From: Paraburkholderia sp. BCC1885
GTDB lineage: Bacteria > Pseudomonadota > Gammaproteobacteria > Burkholderiales > Burkholderiaceae
DNA: 64,000 bases
Assembly: GCF_900996235.1 (NCBI RefSeq)
Contig: NZ_CAAJGM010000111.1
Span: forward strand, 124,001 to 188,000
Reading direction: 5' to 3'
Shown: one piece after another, positions 8,070-17,195 of the stretch
How the letters are laid out: the number at the start of each line of letters is the position of its first letter
Numbering within the stretch: position 1 is the stretch's first letter
The notes under the pieces: model-generated
Databases searched by the model: none
What the model was told of the DNA's origin: nothing
What the model saw: the letters and a program-made list of their open reading frames with translations, nothing else
Translations under genes and position numbers: made by a program

Positions 8070-8609
8070 ATGAGCGACGACCTCGATAAATCCAAAGCAG
8101 CGCCCCAGCCTGACATCGACCCGGACCTGCAAGCCGTCGCGACCGAAGTATTCGATCTGGCGCGACGCGGCGACGCGCTGATGCTGGCGGCAGTGATCGA
8201 AAAAGGCGTGCCGCCGAATCTGCGCAACGAGAAAGGCGACAGCCTGCTGATGCTGGCGAGTTACCACGGCCACGTCGACGCCGTGCGTACGCTGGCCGGA
8301 CTCGGCGCGGATCCGAACCTGCGCAACGACAACGGCCAGACGCCGATTGCCGGGGCGGCGTTCAAGGGCTTCAGGGAGGTGATCGAGACGCTGCTGGCGG
8401 CCGGCGCGGATGTCGAAGGCGCATCGCCCGACGGCCGCACGGCCTTGATGATCGCGGCGATGTTCAACCGCACGGAGATCGTCGATCTGCTGATCGCGCA
8501 TGGCGCCAATCCGCAGGCACGCGATGCATCAGGTGTCACGCCGCTCGACGCCGCGAACCGGATGGGAGCGCCGGACACACCGGCGCAACTGGCTAAGGCA
8601 CGTTCCTGA
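8070..8609 (+). CDS. Ankyrin-repeat protein, cytoplasmic
   Basis: 179 residues with no signal peptide. After a polar lead come about four ankyrin repeats from residue 25 to the end (GDSLLMLASYHGHVDAV, GQTPIAGAAFKGF, GRTALMIAAMFNR, GVTPLDAANRMG). Ankyrin repeats mediate protein binding; no enzymatic domain is present. ATG at 8070 has a GGAG site seven bases upstream; the open frame extends back to 7995 without coding signs. Its 3' end overlaps the convergent glycosyltransferase gene by 17 bp. Confidence 0.88.
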   Translation: MSDDLDKSKAAPQPDIDPDLQAVATEVFDLARRGDALMLAAVIEKGVPPNLRNEKGDSLLMLASYHGHVDAVRTLAGLGADPNLRNDNGQTPIAGAAFKGFREVIETLLAAGADVEGASPDGRTALMIAAMFNRTEIVDLLIAHGANPQARDASGVTPLDAANRMGAPDTPAQLAKARS

Positions 8610-9435
8610 GGCCGCGATCAAAAGCGGGCTCCAAAGCGGATTCCCGGGCAGGCTCTGACGCGCTGTCCAGATCCAGTTCGAGCTCCACATCACAAGGCGA
8701 TTCGGGCTCCGGTTCCACCTCGAAATCCGTCGCAAGCGCCAGCCCCAGATCCGGCGCGCGCAGTTGCGCCGGATCGAGCGCCAAAGCCGTGGCCCATGCG
8801 CGCAGCGTGTCGCCGAAACCGCCACGCGCCCGGCTCGCGTACCGTGCACTCGTCACGACACGCGGCGCCGCGCTCCATGCGATACGCGCGCCGGTGGCCT
8901 GCAACTGCTCCACCAGGGCGACATCCTCACTGCAGGCAAGCGGCGCGAAGCCGCCCGCGCGCAAATACGCGTGCGCGGACACGCCCAGGTTGGCGCCGTG
9001 GATATGGCGATGGCCGTCTGCATCCGTATAGGTGCGATAGAAATGGTCGCGCAGATCCTGCGAATGCGCAGCCCAGTCATCGACACTGATCGAGCCGCAC
9101 ACCGCATCCGCGCCGAGCGACAACTGCGCGGCAAGCCAGCCGGGCGAAACCTGGCTGTCGGCGTCGGTGAATGCGAGCCAGCGCACGCCCGCTTCCAGTA
9201 AGCGCTGCGCCCCGCTCGCCCGCGCGATGCCGACATTGCGCGCCCGGATCGCCAGCGTTTCGACGCCGCATTGCCGGGCGATCTCGGCAGAGCGGTCGGT
9301 GCAGGCGTCGAGTACCACGATGGTGCGGACCGTTTCGCCCGCCAGCGCCGGATCTCGTGCGGCTTCGCGAATGGCCGCCAGGCAGCGCGCGAGCGACGCC
9401 TCTTCGTTATGTGCCGGAACCACGATGCCTATCAT
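8593..9435 (-). CDS. Glycosyltransferase family 2
   Basis: 280 residues, GT-A fold transferase. VVPAHNEEASLARCL opens the protein, D43 lies in VVLDACTDRS, and the metal-binding DAD is at 91-93 (LAFTDADSQVSPGW). The C-terminal 50 residues are an acidic low-complexity tail (EVEPEPESPCDVELELDLD) outside the catalytic domain. It is the last gene of a leftward three-gene operon; its ATG overlaps the methyltransferase stop (ATGA at 9432-9435), indicating translational coupling. Donor and acceptor are unknown. Confidence 0.88.
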   Translation of the reverse strand: MIGIVVPAHNEEASLARCLAAIREAARDPALAGETVRTIVVLDACTDRSAEIARQCGVETLAIRARNVGIARASGAQRLLEAGVRWLAFTDADSQVSPGWLAAQLSLGADAVCGSISVDDWAAHSQDLRDHFYRTYTDADGHRHIHGANLGVSAHAYLRAGGFAPLACSEDVALVEQLQATGARIAWSAAPRVVTSARYASRARGGFGDTLRAWATALALDPAQLRAPDLGLALATDFEVEPEPESPCDVELELDLDSASEPARESALEPAFDRGLRNVP

Positions 9436-10034
9436 GCGAGCCCCTCGAGTTCAGCCACCGAGCGGGTCTCGCGCGACCACACATCGAGCAGCATGTCCGG
9501 ATCTTCGTAATGCACCAGTCGTGTGAGCCGGCAGCGCGCATCGAAGGTCGCATGCACGCTGGACGCCGCTTGCGGCGCGGCCTCGAAAGGACGGCGCCAA
9601 TGGCAGGCCAGCAAGGTGCCGTCGGGCGTGAGCGAGCCTTTGATGCAGGCGGCCAGTTGCTCCAGATCGGAGGTGTTCAGGTAATAGGCAAGCTCGCTCA
9701 CCACGATCAGATCGAACTCGCCCGCGGGCCAGTCGTGCGGCACGCCGCCGCGTTCGACGCGCACCTGCGGCAGCGCCGCCACCCGTTCGGCGGCAAGGCG
9801 CACGGCAGTGTCGTTGAGATCCGTCGCCAGCAGCGTGTCGCAACGGCCGGCCAGTTGCGCCGTGAGTTCGCCGTTTGCGCAGCCCGGTTCGAAGGCGCGC
9901 CGGTAGCGCTCGCGCGGCAGCATCGCCATCGTCAGCAGGCGTTTGCGGCGCTCGTACCAGCGGCTGCGAAAGCCCCATGGGTCGTCGCATGTTTCGTAGA
10001 GCGAATCGAAATAGCAATCGTCGGTGGAAATCAT
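9432..10034 (-). CDS. SAM-dependent methyltransferase, NodS-like
   Basis: 200 residues, class I methyltransferase. SAM-binding motif I is FEPGCANGELT at 48-58, followed by LLATDLNDTAV and DLIVVSELAYYL, the usual order. The opening YFDSLYETCDDPWGFRSRWYE matches the NodS family, whose rhizobial member N-methylates a chitooligosaccharide; here the substrate is unknown. ATG at 10034 is preceded by AAGGTG. The gene starts 22 bp after the acyl-CoA dehydrogenase stop and overlaps the glycosyltransferase. In relatives I recall this domain fused to a PIG-L deacetylase; no such domain is present here. Confidence 0.85.
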   Translation of the reverse strand: MISTDDCYFDSLYETCDDPWGFRSRWYERRKRLLTMAMLPRERYRRAFEPGCANGELTAQLAGRCDTLLATDLNDTAVRLAAERVAALPQVRVERGGVPHDWPAGEFDLIVVSELAYYLNTSDLEQLAACIKGSLTPDGTLLACHWRRPFEAAPQAASSVHATFDARCRLTRLVHYEDPDMLLDVWSRETRSVAELEGLA

Positions 10035-10056
10035 ATTGGACACCTTATCGATCAAA

Positions 10057-11184
10057 CTAAAGCAGCCACGGGTCGCCATGGTCGCGGCGCTGTCCCAGCG
10101 AGCGTTCGGCGAGCGCGGCGAGATCGCGCTCCGCGTGGCTCTGCCGGAGGAACACCGGCAGGTCGGCCATGGCGCGCGCAAATCTTTCGTTGCGGCACAG
10201 CGGAGCGGCGCCGAGCGCCCGCCCCGCGTGCTCGACGACGGCGGCCGCAGCCGCCTCGACGACGAGCCGCGCACGCAAGGTGGCGCTCTGCATATCCTCG
10301 GCGGGATGGGCGTCGATCTGCGCGGCGGTTTCATGCAGCACCGCCGCCGCGCCGGCCAGCGCGACTTCGACCGCGCCCATATGCGCGAGACGATGCGCGT
10401 CAGGTCGCGCGGCGACCGCCTCGGCCATCATGCTGGCGAGTCCCGCCGCCGCGCCGTACCAGCACGCGGCAATGCCCGCACCGCCCTGCCAGAAACCGGG
10501 CCGCCTGACATAACCATGGGGTATACCGAGCTGAACCGCCCGCGTTCCGTCGAATGTGACGTCGCCGCTCGCGGTCGCCTGCATGCCGACTGCGTGCCAG
10601 TGATGGGTGTCGATCGAAACCGACGGTTGATCGAGCGCGAGCGCCGCCAGCACCGGCGCGTCGCCGACCCAGGCCGTCACCAGCGCGTGAGTGACGGCAG
10701 CGGCGCCCGAGCACCACGCTTTGGTGCCGGCGAGCCGCAACTCGCCATCGGCGAGCGGCGTCGCCAGCACGCGGGCGTCCGGGGCTTCGGCGGCCCATAC
10801 GCCCCAGCGGCTGCCGGCCGGCACGGCGACCGCGCCCAGTTCGGCGAGGATCGCGAGTGCATCGGTATGCCCTTCGAACAGCTTGACGAGCCCGAGGTCG
10901 CGTGCCGCGACTGCCGCCAGCGCGCGCCATCGTGCAAGCGTCTGGCCGCTTCCCGGCAGCGGCAGGCGGTCCAGACGCGCGTCCACCATCTGCCGCAGAA
11001 TTCCGCCGAGCGCGGCGGGGTCCGAAGCATCGAAGGAGGCACGCGCGAGAAACGCGTCGAGCGCGGCAAGTGGATTTTTTACAGAGTCCTGATCATTTGC
11101 GGCGACGCCATCGTCGCCCTGCACGGCGGCATGGGCACGCCGCTTTGCCTCGTGATCGGCGGCACGAATACGGGTATCGAACAT
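10057..11184 (-). CDS. Acyl-CoA dehydrogenase-like protein
   Basis: 375 residues, first gene of the operon with the methyltransferase and glycosyltransferase. The middle and C-terminal domains show acyl-CoA dehydrogenase features (WCSGAAAVTHALVTA, FWQGGAGIAACWYGAAAGLASMM, and a helical C-terminus with EHAGRALGAAPL). ATG at 11184 sits behind GGGAGG. I cannot identify the canonical catalytic glutamate with confidence, so activity on CoA esters is unproven. An oxidoreductase beside sugar-modifying enzymes suggests biosynthesis of a modified glycan or lipid rather than beta-oxidation. Confidence 0.8.
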   Translation of the reverse strand: MFDTRIRAADHEAKRRAHAAVQGDDGVAANDQDSVKNPLAALDAFLARASFDASDPAALGGILRQMVDARLDRLPLPGSGQTLARWRALAAVAARDLGLVKLFEGHTDALAILAELGAVAVPAGSRWGVWAAEAPDARVLATPLADGELRLAGTKAWCSGAAAVTHALVTAWVGDAPVLAALALDQPSVSIDTHHWHAVGMQATASGDVTFDGTRAVQLGIPHGYVRRPGFWQGGAGIAACWYGAAAGLASMMAEAVAARPDAHRLAHMGAVEVALAGAAAVLHETAAQIDAHPAEDMQSATLRARLVVEAAAAAVVEHAGRALGAAPLCRNERFARAMADLPVFLRQSHAERDLAALAERSLGQRRDHGDPWLL

Positions 11185-11419
11185 CTGGCCTCCCTTGACC
11201 GCTTCGACTGAACTGCGCGGCCGTTGGAGAGCCGCAGCGCTTGCCGTGTTCGAGCAAGCCCTGTGCCTTACCCTGCGATTCGCTGACAGAGTGGGCACAT
11301 AATGGGCAGTCACCGGGTACATTGGCGGCCTGCGAAGGAAGCTCGCATAATGTCAGGACGCACCCCCGCCAGGCTTTTACCGCCAGACCGGATGAGGAGG
11401 AGCGAAGGAGACCAGGAAC

Positions 11420-11890
11420 ATGAAACACGCACTTTCCTACGACGACGCGGCCTTGCAGCGCGCCGTCCTCGCCGAATTAGGCGCGCTGGGGTTGCCGGCC
11501 GCCCATGTCGGCGTCACCGCCCAGAACGGCATCGTCACGCTGCTGGGTCACGTGGAGGACGCCGCGCAGAAGCGGATGGCGGAAAGCGCCGTATTGCGGC
11601 TCGCCGGGGTCAAAGCGGTGGCGGTCGCCATCGAAATTCGCCCAGCGGACGCAGTGGGACGGCACGACGACCAGATTGCCGCGGAAGTCTTGACGCGTCT
11701 TGCCTGGGACTCGTGGGTCCCGCGCGACGCGCTCAAGGTCAAGGTCGAACAGGGATGGGTGACGCTGATCGGTCAGTTGGACCGGGACCGGCAGAAGGCG
11801 GCCGCCCTGGAGGATGTCAGCCGCCTGTTCGGCGTGGCGGGCGTGACCGATCTGACGACGATCACGCGCAGTGGCAGCGGGCCGGCCTAG
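11420..11890 (+). CDS. Two-BON-domain protein
   Basis: 156 residues with two BON domains (about 7-72 and 83-150), each with the conserved Gly/Val pattern (VTAQNGIVTLLGHVEDAAQK and VKVEQGWVTLIGQLDRDRQK). BON domains bind membranes or phospholipids in osmotic-shock protein OsmY and relatives. No signal peptide is visible, so it is probably cytoplasmic. GGAG lies upstream of ATG 11420. Its TAG stop and the TAG stop of convergent ackA share the palindrome CTAG at 11887-11890. Confidence 0.88.
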   Translation: MKHALSYDDAALQRAVLAELGALGLPAAHVGVTAQNGIVTLLGHVEDAAQKRMAESAVLRLAGVKAVAVAIEIRPADAVGRHDDQIAAEVLTRLAWDSWVPRDALKVKVEQGWVTLIGQLDRDRQKAAALEDVSRLFGVAGVTDLTTITRSGSGPA

Positions 11891-13080
11891 CGCGCCTGCG
11901 CCTGGCGCATCAAGGCGCGGCAATGGCGGGCGATCTGCTGCTCTTCCTCGGTGTGCAGCACCCGCACCTTGCCGGTGGGATCGTCGGCGCGCAAGCCCAT
12001 GAACTCCAGGCCCGCGCACACCCGGCGCCGCACTTCGGCGCTGTGCTCGCCAATTCCGCCGGCAAACACCAGCAGGTCGATGCCGCCCAGCAGCGCCGCA
12101 TAAGCGCCCACATATTTGCGCACGCCCGTCGCGAAGGCGTCGATCGCCAGTTCCGCCGCCTGATCGCCTGCCGCGCTGCGTTTTTCCAGCACCTGCATGT
12201 CGCCCTCGCCGTCGGTGAAACCGGCGAGGCCGCTTTCGCGGTTCAGCAGTGTTTCGAGCCGGTCCGCGCCGAGATGCTCGGTACGCATCATGTAAAGCAG
12301 CACGCCGGGGTCGAGATTGCCGCTGCGCGTGGCCATGGGAATGCCGCCGGTCGGTGTGAGCCCCATCGAGGTATCAACCGAACGCCCATCGCGCAGCGCG
12401 CACACGCTCGACCCGTTGCCCAGATGCGCAAACACGGCGCGCGCAGGCAGATCCTTGCCGAGCTGCCGCACCAGCGATTCATACGAGAGGCCGTGGAAAC
12501 CATAATGAATCACGCCGGCCTCGGCATACCGGCGCGGCAACGCAAGTTGCGAAGCCACCGGCGGCATGGTGCGATGAAACGCGGTATCGAAGCAGGCGTA
12601 ATGCTGCGCGTCGCCGAAAATCTTCATGGCCTGCTCGATCAGCGCCAGCGCCGGAGGAATATGCAGCGGCGCAAAATGCACCGCTTCCTTCAGTTGCTGC
12701 CGGACTTCAGGCGTCAAAAGCCGATGCTCACGCAGATGCGGCCCGCCATGCACCACCCGATGCCCAACCGCCGCCGGCCGCGTATGGCCGTGCTCCGCCA
12801 GCACGGCGGCGAGCTTCTGCAGGGCCTCGGTTTGCGACTCCAGCAGATGGTCCTTCTGCAGCAGCACGGTGCCGTCGGCGCTTTTGACCTTCAGGCTGCC
12901 TTCGGCGCGGCCGATGCCTTCGGCGCTGCCCTCCAGTAAAAGTGCTTCGTCCTCCTGAGCGGATTCATGAGCACCCACGGCCGCGTCCTCATGATCCGCC
13001 TTGAAAAGCCCAAACTTCAGCGACGACGAGCCGCTATTCAACACGAGGATCGTCGCTGGCTGCGTCTGCGTGTCCGTCAT
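11887..13080 (-). CDS. ackA: Acetate kinase
   Basis: 397 residues, converts acetyl phosphate and ADP to acetate and ATP. Family motifs in order: VLNSGSSSLKFG (13-24), GHRVVHGG, FDTAFHRTMP, YGFHGLSYESL, AHLGNGSSVCAL, SMGLTPTGGIPMATRSGNLDPG and FAGGIGEHSAEVR. Length is normal. It begins 4 bp after the phosphoketolase stop, so the two form one leftward operon: the phosphoketolase makes acetyl phosphate and AckA recovers ATP from it. The frame is open upstream inside xfp; ATG 13080 matches the family start. Confidence 0.96.
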   Translation of the reverse strand: MTDTQTQPATILVLNSGSSSLKFGLFKADHEDAAVGAHESAQEDEALLLEGSAEGIGRAEGSLKVKSADGTVLLQKDHLLESQTEALQKLAAVLAEHGHTRPAAVGHRVVHGGPHLREHRLLTPEVRQQLKEAVHFAPLHIPPALALIEQAMKIFGDAQHYACFDTAFHRTMPPVASQLALPRRYAEAGVIHYGFHGLSYESLVRQLGKDLPARAVFAHLGNGSSVCALRDGRSVDTSMGLTPTGGIPMATRSGNLDPGVLLYMMRTEHLGADRLETLLNRESGLAGFTDGEGDMQVLEKRSAAGDQAAELAIDAFATGVRKYVGAYAALLGGIDLLVFAGGIGEHSAEVRRRVCAGLEFMGLRADDPTGKVRVLHTEEEQQIARHCRALMRQAQAR

Positions 13081-13084
13081 GGCG

Positions 13085-15469
13085 CTAGCCCTTCCATGTC
13101 CAGTTGCGAATCTCTTCGCTGTCGATCCCCTCGGCATGCGCGTAGGCCACATGCTCGATGATCTGTCCGCGCAGCCATTCCTTGACGTGATCGCCAACCC
13201 CGCGCAGCCCCGGCACGCGATCGATCGCGTCGATGGCAAGCGAAAAGCGGTCGACCTGATTGATGATGGCCAACTCCAGCGGCGTGTTGATGTTGCCCTT
13301 CTCGTGATAGCCATGCACGTGCATGTTCTCGTGATTGGCGCGCTGATAGGTCAGCTTGTGAATCAGCGAGGAATACGAGTGGAAATTGAAGATCACCGGC
13401 TTGTCGCGCGTGAACAGCGAATCGAAATCGCGGTCCGACAGGCCATGCGGATGCTCGGTGTCGGGCATCAGTCTGAACAGGTCCACCACGTTGACGAAAC
13501 GGATCTTCAGGCTCGGAAACTTGTCCTTGAGAATTTCCACCGCCGCCAGCGATTCCATGGTCGGAATGTCGCCCGCGCAGGCCATCACGAGGTCCGGTTC
13601 GGCGCCGTGGTCCGTCGAAGCCCAATCCCAGATGCCGATGCCCTTGGTGCAATGAGTCACGGCCGCGGCCATGTCGAGGTATTGCAAATGCGGCTGTTTG
13701 TCGGCGACGATCACATTGACGTAATCGCGTGAGCGCAGGCAATGGTCGGCCACGCTCAGCAGGCAATTGGCGTCGGGCGGCATGTAGATGCGCACCACGT
13801 TCGGGCTCTTGTTGGTGACGACGTCGAGAAAACCGGGGTCCTGGTGGGTAAAGCCGTTGTGATCCTGACGCCAGACGAGCGAGGTGATCAGCAGGTTGAT
13901 GGATGGCACCGGTTGCCGCCACCGCAACTCGAGCTTGGCCTTTTCCAGCCACTTGGCGTGCTGGTTGAACATGGAGTCGATCACGTGCACGAAGGCTTCG
14001 TAAGTGGCGAAGAGCCCGTGCCGTCCAGTCAGCACATAGCCCTCGAACCAGCCTTCGAGCGTGTGCTCGCTGAGCATTTCCATCACCCGGCCATCAACCG
14101 CGAGTTCGCCGCCATCGGCGTCGTTCGGCTCCATCTGCGCGAGCCAGGTTTTCTCGGATGCCTCGTAAATGGCGGTCAAGCGGTTGCTGGCCGTTTCGTC
14201 CGGTCCGAACACGCGGAAGTCGCTCATATTGCGCCGCATGACTTCGCAGAGAAACTTGCCAAGCACGTCGGTGGGCGACACGTAAGTCGATGCGGGCGCG
14301 CCGGGGTCGATGGCGAACTCGCGGAAATCGGGCATTTCAAGCGCCTTGCACAGCACCCCGCCATTTGCATGAGGATTGGCGCTGATACGGCGTGTGCCGG
14401 TGGGCGCGAGTTCGCGCAACTCGGGGACCAGCCGGCCGTGCTCGTCGAACAGTTCTTCCGGACGATAGCGCCGCATCCACTCTTCGAGCAGCTTGAGACT
14501 TTTTTCGTTGGTCGCAGGGTCGAGGATCGGCACCTGGTGGGCACGCCAGGTGCCTTCCACGCGATGGCCGTCCACTTCCTTCGGACCGGTCCAGCCCTTC
14601 GGCGAACGCAGCACGATCATCGGCCAACGCGGCCGCTCGGCACGGCCGCTTTCGCGCGCCTGCTGCTGGATGGCGCGAATCTCGCCGATGCAGTGTTCGA
14701 GCGTGGCGGCCATTTTCTGGTGCATCGACTCCGGCTCGTCGCCTTCCACGAAGTATGGCTTATGTCCATACCCCGTCAGCAAGGCCTCGAGTTCTTCGCG
14801 CGGAATGCGGGCGAGAATGGTCGGATTGGCGATCTTGTAGCCGTTCAGATGCAGCACCGGCAACACCGCGCCGTCGCGGATCGGGTTGAGGAATTTGTTC
14901 GAATGCCACGAGGTAGCGAGCGGCCCGGTTTCAGCCTCGCCGTCGCCGACCATCACGGCAACGATCAGATCCGGGTTGTCGAAAGCCGCGCCATAGCCAT
15001 GCGAGAGGCTATAGCCAAGTTCGCCGCCCTCGTGAATCGAGCCCGGCGTTTCCGGCGTGCAATGCGAACCGATTCCACCGGGAAACGAAAACTGGCGGAA
15101 AAAGCGCTGCATGCCGGCTTCGTCCTGGCTGCGGTCGGGATAGATCTCCGAGTAATGTCCTTCCAGATAGCTGTTCGCCAATGTGGCCGGCGCGCCATGA
15201 CCGGGACCGGCAACGTACACGACATTCAGATCCAGTTTCTTGATCAGGCGATTCAGATGGACCAGCAGGAAACTCTGACCGGGATCCGAGCCCCAGTGCC
15301 CGAGCAGGCGCCGTTTGATGTGTTCGGCTTTAAGCGGTTCGCGCAGCAGCGGGTTGGCGCGCAGGTAAATCATGCCGGCTGCGAGGTAGTTGCATGCGCG
15401 CCAGTAGCGGTCCATCTTGCGCAGCGTTTCGGCATCCAGCACCGGGGTTTGGGTGTTGATCTCGGCCAT
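13085..15469 (-). CDS. xfp: Xylulose-5-phosphate/fructose-6-phosphate phosphoketolase
   Basis: 794 residues, thiamine-diphosphate enzyme that splits xylulose 5-phosphate or fructose 6-phosphate with phosphate into acetyl phosphate plus glyceraldehyde 3-phosphate or erythrose 4-phosphate. Signatures: [38 protein letters not shown], thiamine-binding [19 protein letters not shown], and C-terminal [13 protein letters not shown] and [12 protein letters not shown]. Full length. ATG 15469 has TTGGAG upstream. Directly followed by ackA. Substrate preference between the two sugars cannot be read from sequence. Confidence 0.96.
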   Translation of the reverse strand: MAEINTQTPVLDAETLRKMDRYWRACNYLAAGMIYLRANPLLREPLKAEHIKRRLLGHWGSDPGQSFLLVHLNRLIKKLDLNVVYVAGPGHGAPATLANSYLEGHYSEIYPDRSQDEAGMQRFFRQFSFPGGIGSHCTPETPGSIHEGGELGYSLSHGYGAAFDNPDLIVAVMVGDGEAETGPLATSWHSNKFLNPIRDGAVLPVLHLNGYKIANPTILARIPREELEALLTGYGHKPYFVEGDEPESMHQKMAATLEHCIGEIRAIQQQARESGRAERPRWPMIVLRSPKGWTGPKEVDGHRVEGTWRAHQVPILDPATNEKSLKLLEEWMRRYRPEELFDEHGRLVPELRELAPTGTRRISANPHANGGVLCKALEMPDFREFAIDPGAPASTYVSPTDVLGKFLCEVMRRNMSDFRVFGPDETASNRLTAIYEASEKTWLAQMEPNDADGGELAVDGRVMEMLSEHTLEGWFEGYVLTGRHGLFATYEAFVHVIDSMFNQHAKWLEKAKLELRWRQPVPSINLLITSLVWRQDHNGFTHQDPGFLDVVTNKSPNVVRIYMPPDANCLLSVADHCLRSRDYVNVIVADKQPHLQYLDMAAAVTHCTKGIGIWDWASTDHGAEPDLVMACAGDIPTMESLAAVEILKDKFPSLKIRFVNVVDLFRLMPDTEHPHGLSDRDFDSLFTRDKPVIFNFHSYSSLIHKLTYQRANHENMHVHGYHEKGNINTPLELAIINQVDRFSLAIDAIDRVPGLRGVGDHVKEWLRGQIIEHVAYAHAEGIDSEEIRNWTWKG

Positions 15470-15731
15470 CGGGTCACTCCAAGGTATGGACTGCCTGTAC
15501 ACGGACTGTTCGTCAGAACATTACGCCTTCGTCCGGGGTGAGACAAACGGGGGACGGCAAGGTTCGCCACAACTGGCGCGCCATTTCGTCGAGAGAAACC
15601 GAAGCGCCGGAATGCGCCTCGGGTACTTGCGGGGCGCCCTGAACGCGGCTTGAATTTCCCCATTTGTACATGGTGCGCCGCGCTTGTGCCAGTTAGATGA
15701 CAGCGCGGGGTTTATGTTCAGCCCACGGGCT

Positions 15732-16400
15732 TCATGCAGAAAACACCGACAGATCCATGGTGGCCAACTCGCCGATATGCTCGATGGTGATGTCGGCCGG
15801 CGGATAGGCGACCAGGTTCGCCTTGTCGAGCGCGTAATGCCCCTGGCGCGGAAAGACCGTGATCAACCGCTCTTTCCAGATCTCCTTCATGGCGGCGAGG
15901 ATGCGCAGCTTGTCGTCGATCATCACGTAGCGTTTGGCCGGGTAGCGTTGCACGACTTCGTCGAGCATCTGCTCCTTGTGAATGTAGATCAGCACCCGCC
16001 CTTCCACTGCGTCCCACAGTCCCGACTGCTTGATCTTGCGCGGCTGGAACACCACGTCGCCGTCGGAGAGGATCACCGTCGGGCCCAGCGTGCGCAGGCG
16101 CGCGAGCGCGGCCATCACATCGGGAAAGAGCCGGGTGGGGAACGGATAGTCGATCAGGAATGACGACATCAGCATCAGCCGTGTGTCGCACTGACGCTCC
16201 AGACGATAGCGCTGCAAGGCTCCGAGATAATCGGCATAGCCGAGCTGGCTGCGCAAGGTTTCGAAGATTTCCCAGTAACGGTCGCTGCTTTCGCCGAACT
16301 CCGCGTTCAGATGGGCGCGCAAATCCGCTACCACCTGGTCGTTGTTCAGCAGGGTGTTGTCGACATCGAGCAGGAATACGACTTCTTCAGGCGCGCTCAT
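15732..16400 (-). CDS. HAD-family hydrolase
   Basis: 222 residues. HAD motif I is DVDNT at 12-16 with the nucleophile Asp12 and acid Asp14; motif II is ILSDGD; MIDDK supplies the metal-binding acidic motif near residue 165. A helical cap lies between motif I and II (about 20-90). Likely a phosphatase on a small metabolite; substrate unknown. Translation from ATG 16400; upstream frame to 16487 lacks coding signs. It lies upstream of the xfp-ackA operon on the same strand, separated by 262 bp. Confidence 0.85.
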   Translation of the reverse strand: MSAPEEVVFLLDVDNTLLNNDQVVADLRAHLNAEFGESSDRYWEIFETLRSQLGYADYLGALQRYRLERQCDTRLMLMSSFLIDYPFPTRLFPDVMAALARLRTLGPTVILSDGDVVFQPRKIKQSGLWDAVEGRVLIYIHKEQMLDEVVQRYPAKRYVMIDDKLRILAAMKEIWKERLITVFPRQGHYALDKANLVAYPPADITIEHIGELATMDLSVFSA

Positions 16401-17195
16401 ACGATAAGTTCTCCACAAGCGAAGGTGGTGGGCACGGTCGCCTCGCGCCCTTGGCGTCGTCAGGCGGTCATACCGTGGAATCTGCAAAGTGGGTTCGGCC
16501 GGTATTGATCATACTCGCGCTGAGGCGATGGCGGCGGCAAGGCGGCCTCGGGAGTCGCGCGACGAAATGCTAAATGATCAGTTATCCGAATTGAATGGGC
16601 TGCGAAAAGACCGTTTTGGATGTACTTTGGATGCACGTCAGCCGAAGGGACAGGAGGCGGAAGCCACGCATGACGTGCGCGCGATGCACGCAGACAAAAA
16701 GATGCGCGCTCCCGGGACCAAATTCGGGCGCGCGCAATTGACTTGCTACGCGAGGGCACCAGGCGGACCGGGGAATCCATGGCCTGACGCCCTCGCAGAT
16801 TCAGGTTACGCCGATCCGCCGCAGACTGAAAGCGATAAAAACATTTCAGCCGCAATTCATTGTCATGCATATGAAAAATGTGGCGTTATTTTCGATAATG
16901 GAATTGAATGCCGGTGGTCTGATTAAACGGCATGGAATACCGGATGTGGGCAATTCACTGCGCGCGAGCGTCCGCCGCACGGCCGCGTCAGCAGGTGCCT
17001 CCGGCCGTTGGAAGCGAGGCGAGCAGGCAAAAAAAAAAGCCCGCTCTATTGCACGGGCCTAAACGTTCGGTGGAGAACGTTTCCAGAAAGCCCCTTTAAT
17101 TTAACCGGACAAAAACACCTGTCAATGCGGCGTTGCCTGGTGACTTTCCGCTTATCGAATTATGAATGACGAATACACCTGTTCGCCTGCGCGAT
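16401..17195. other. 795-bp gene-poor intergenic stretch
   Basis: No convincing gene. Base composition drops between about 16840 and 16935, and the short open frames here show no start signals or recognisable products. The right end holds a terminator for the MerR gene (17029-17058) and an inverted repeat AAACGTTC/GAACGTTT at 17061-17068 and 17075-17082. The left end presumably holds the HAD promoter. Confidence 0.6.
17029..17058 (-). terminator. Rho-independent terminator of the MerR gene
   Basis: Read leftward: GCCCG stem (17058-17054), 10-nt loop, CGGGC (17043-17039), then ten T residues (17038-17029). It is correctly oriented and lies about 140 bp beyond the stop of the MerR-family gene. 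Confidence 0.75.

Noticed and set aside
16401..17195. tRNA or small RNA gene in the gap upstream of the HAD gene
   Set aside because: No cloverleaf or T-loop consensus found; the one clear hairpin is the MerR terminator.
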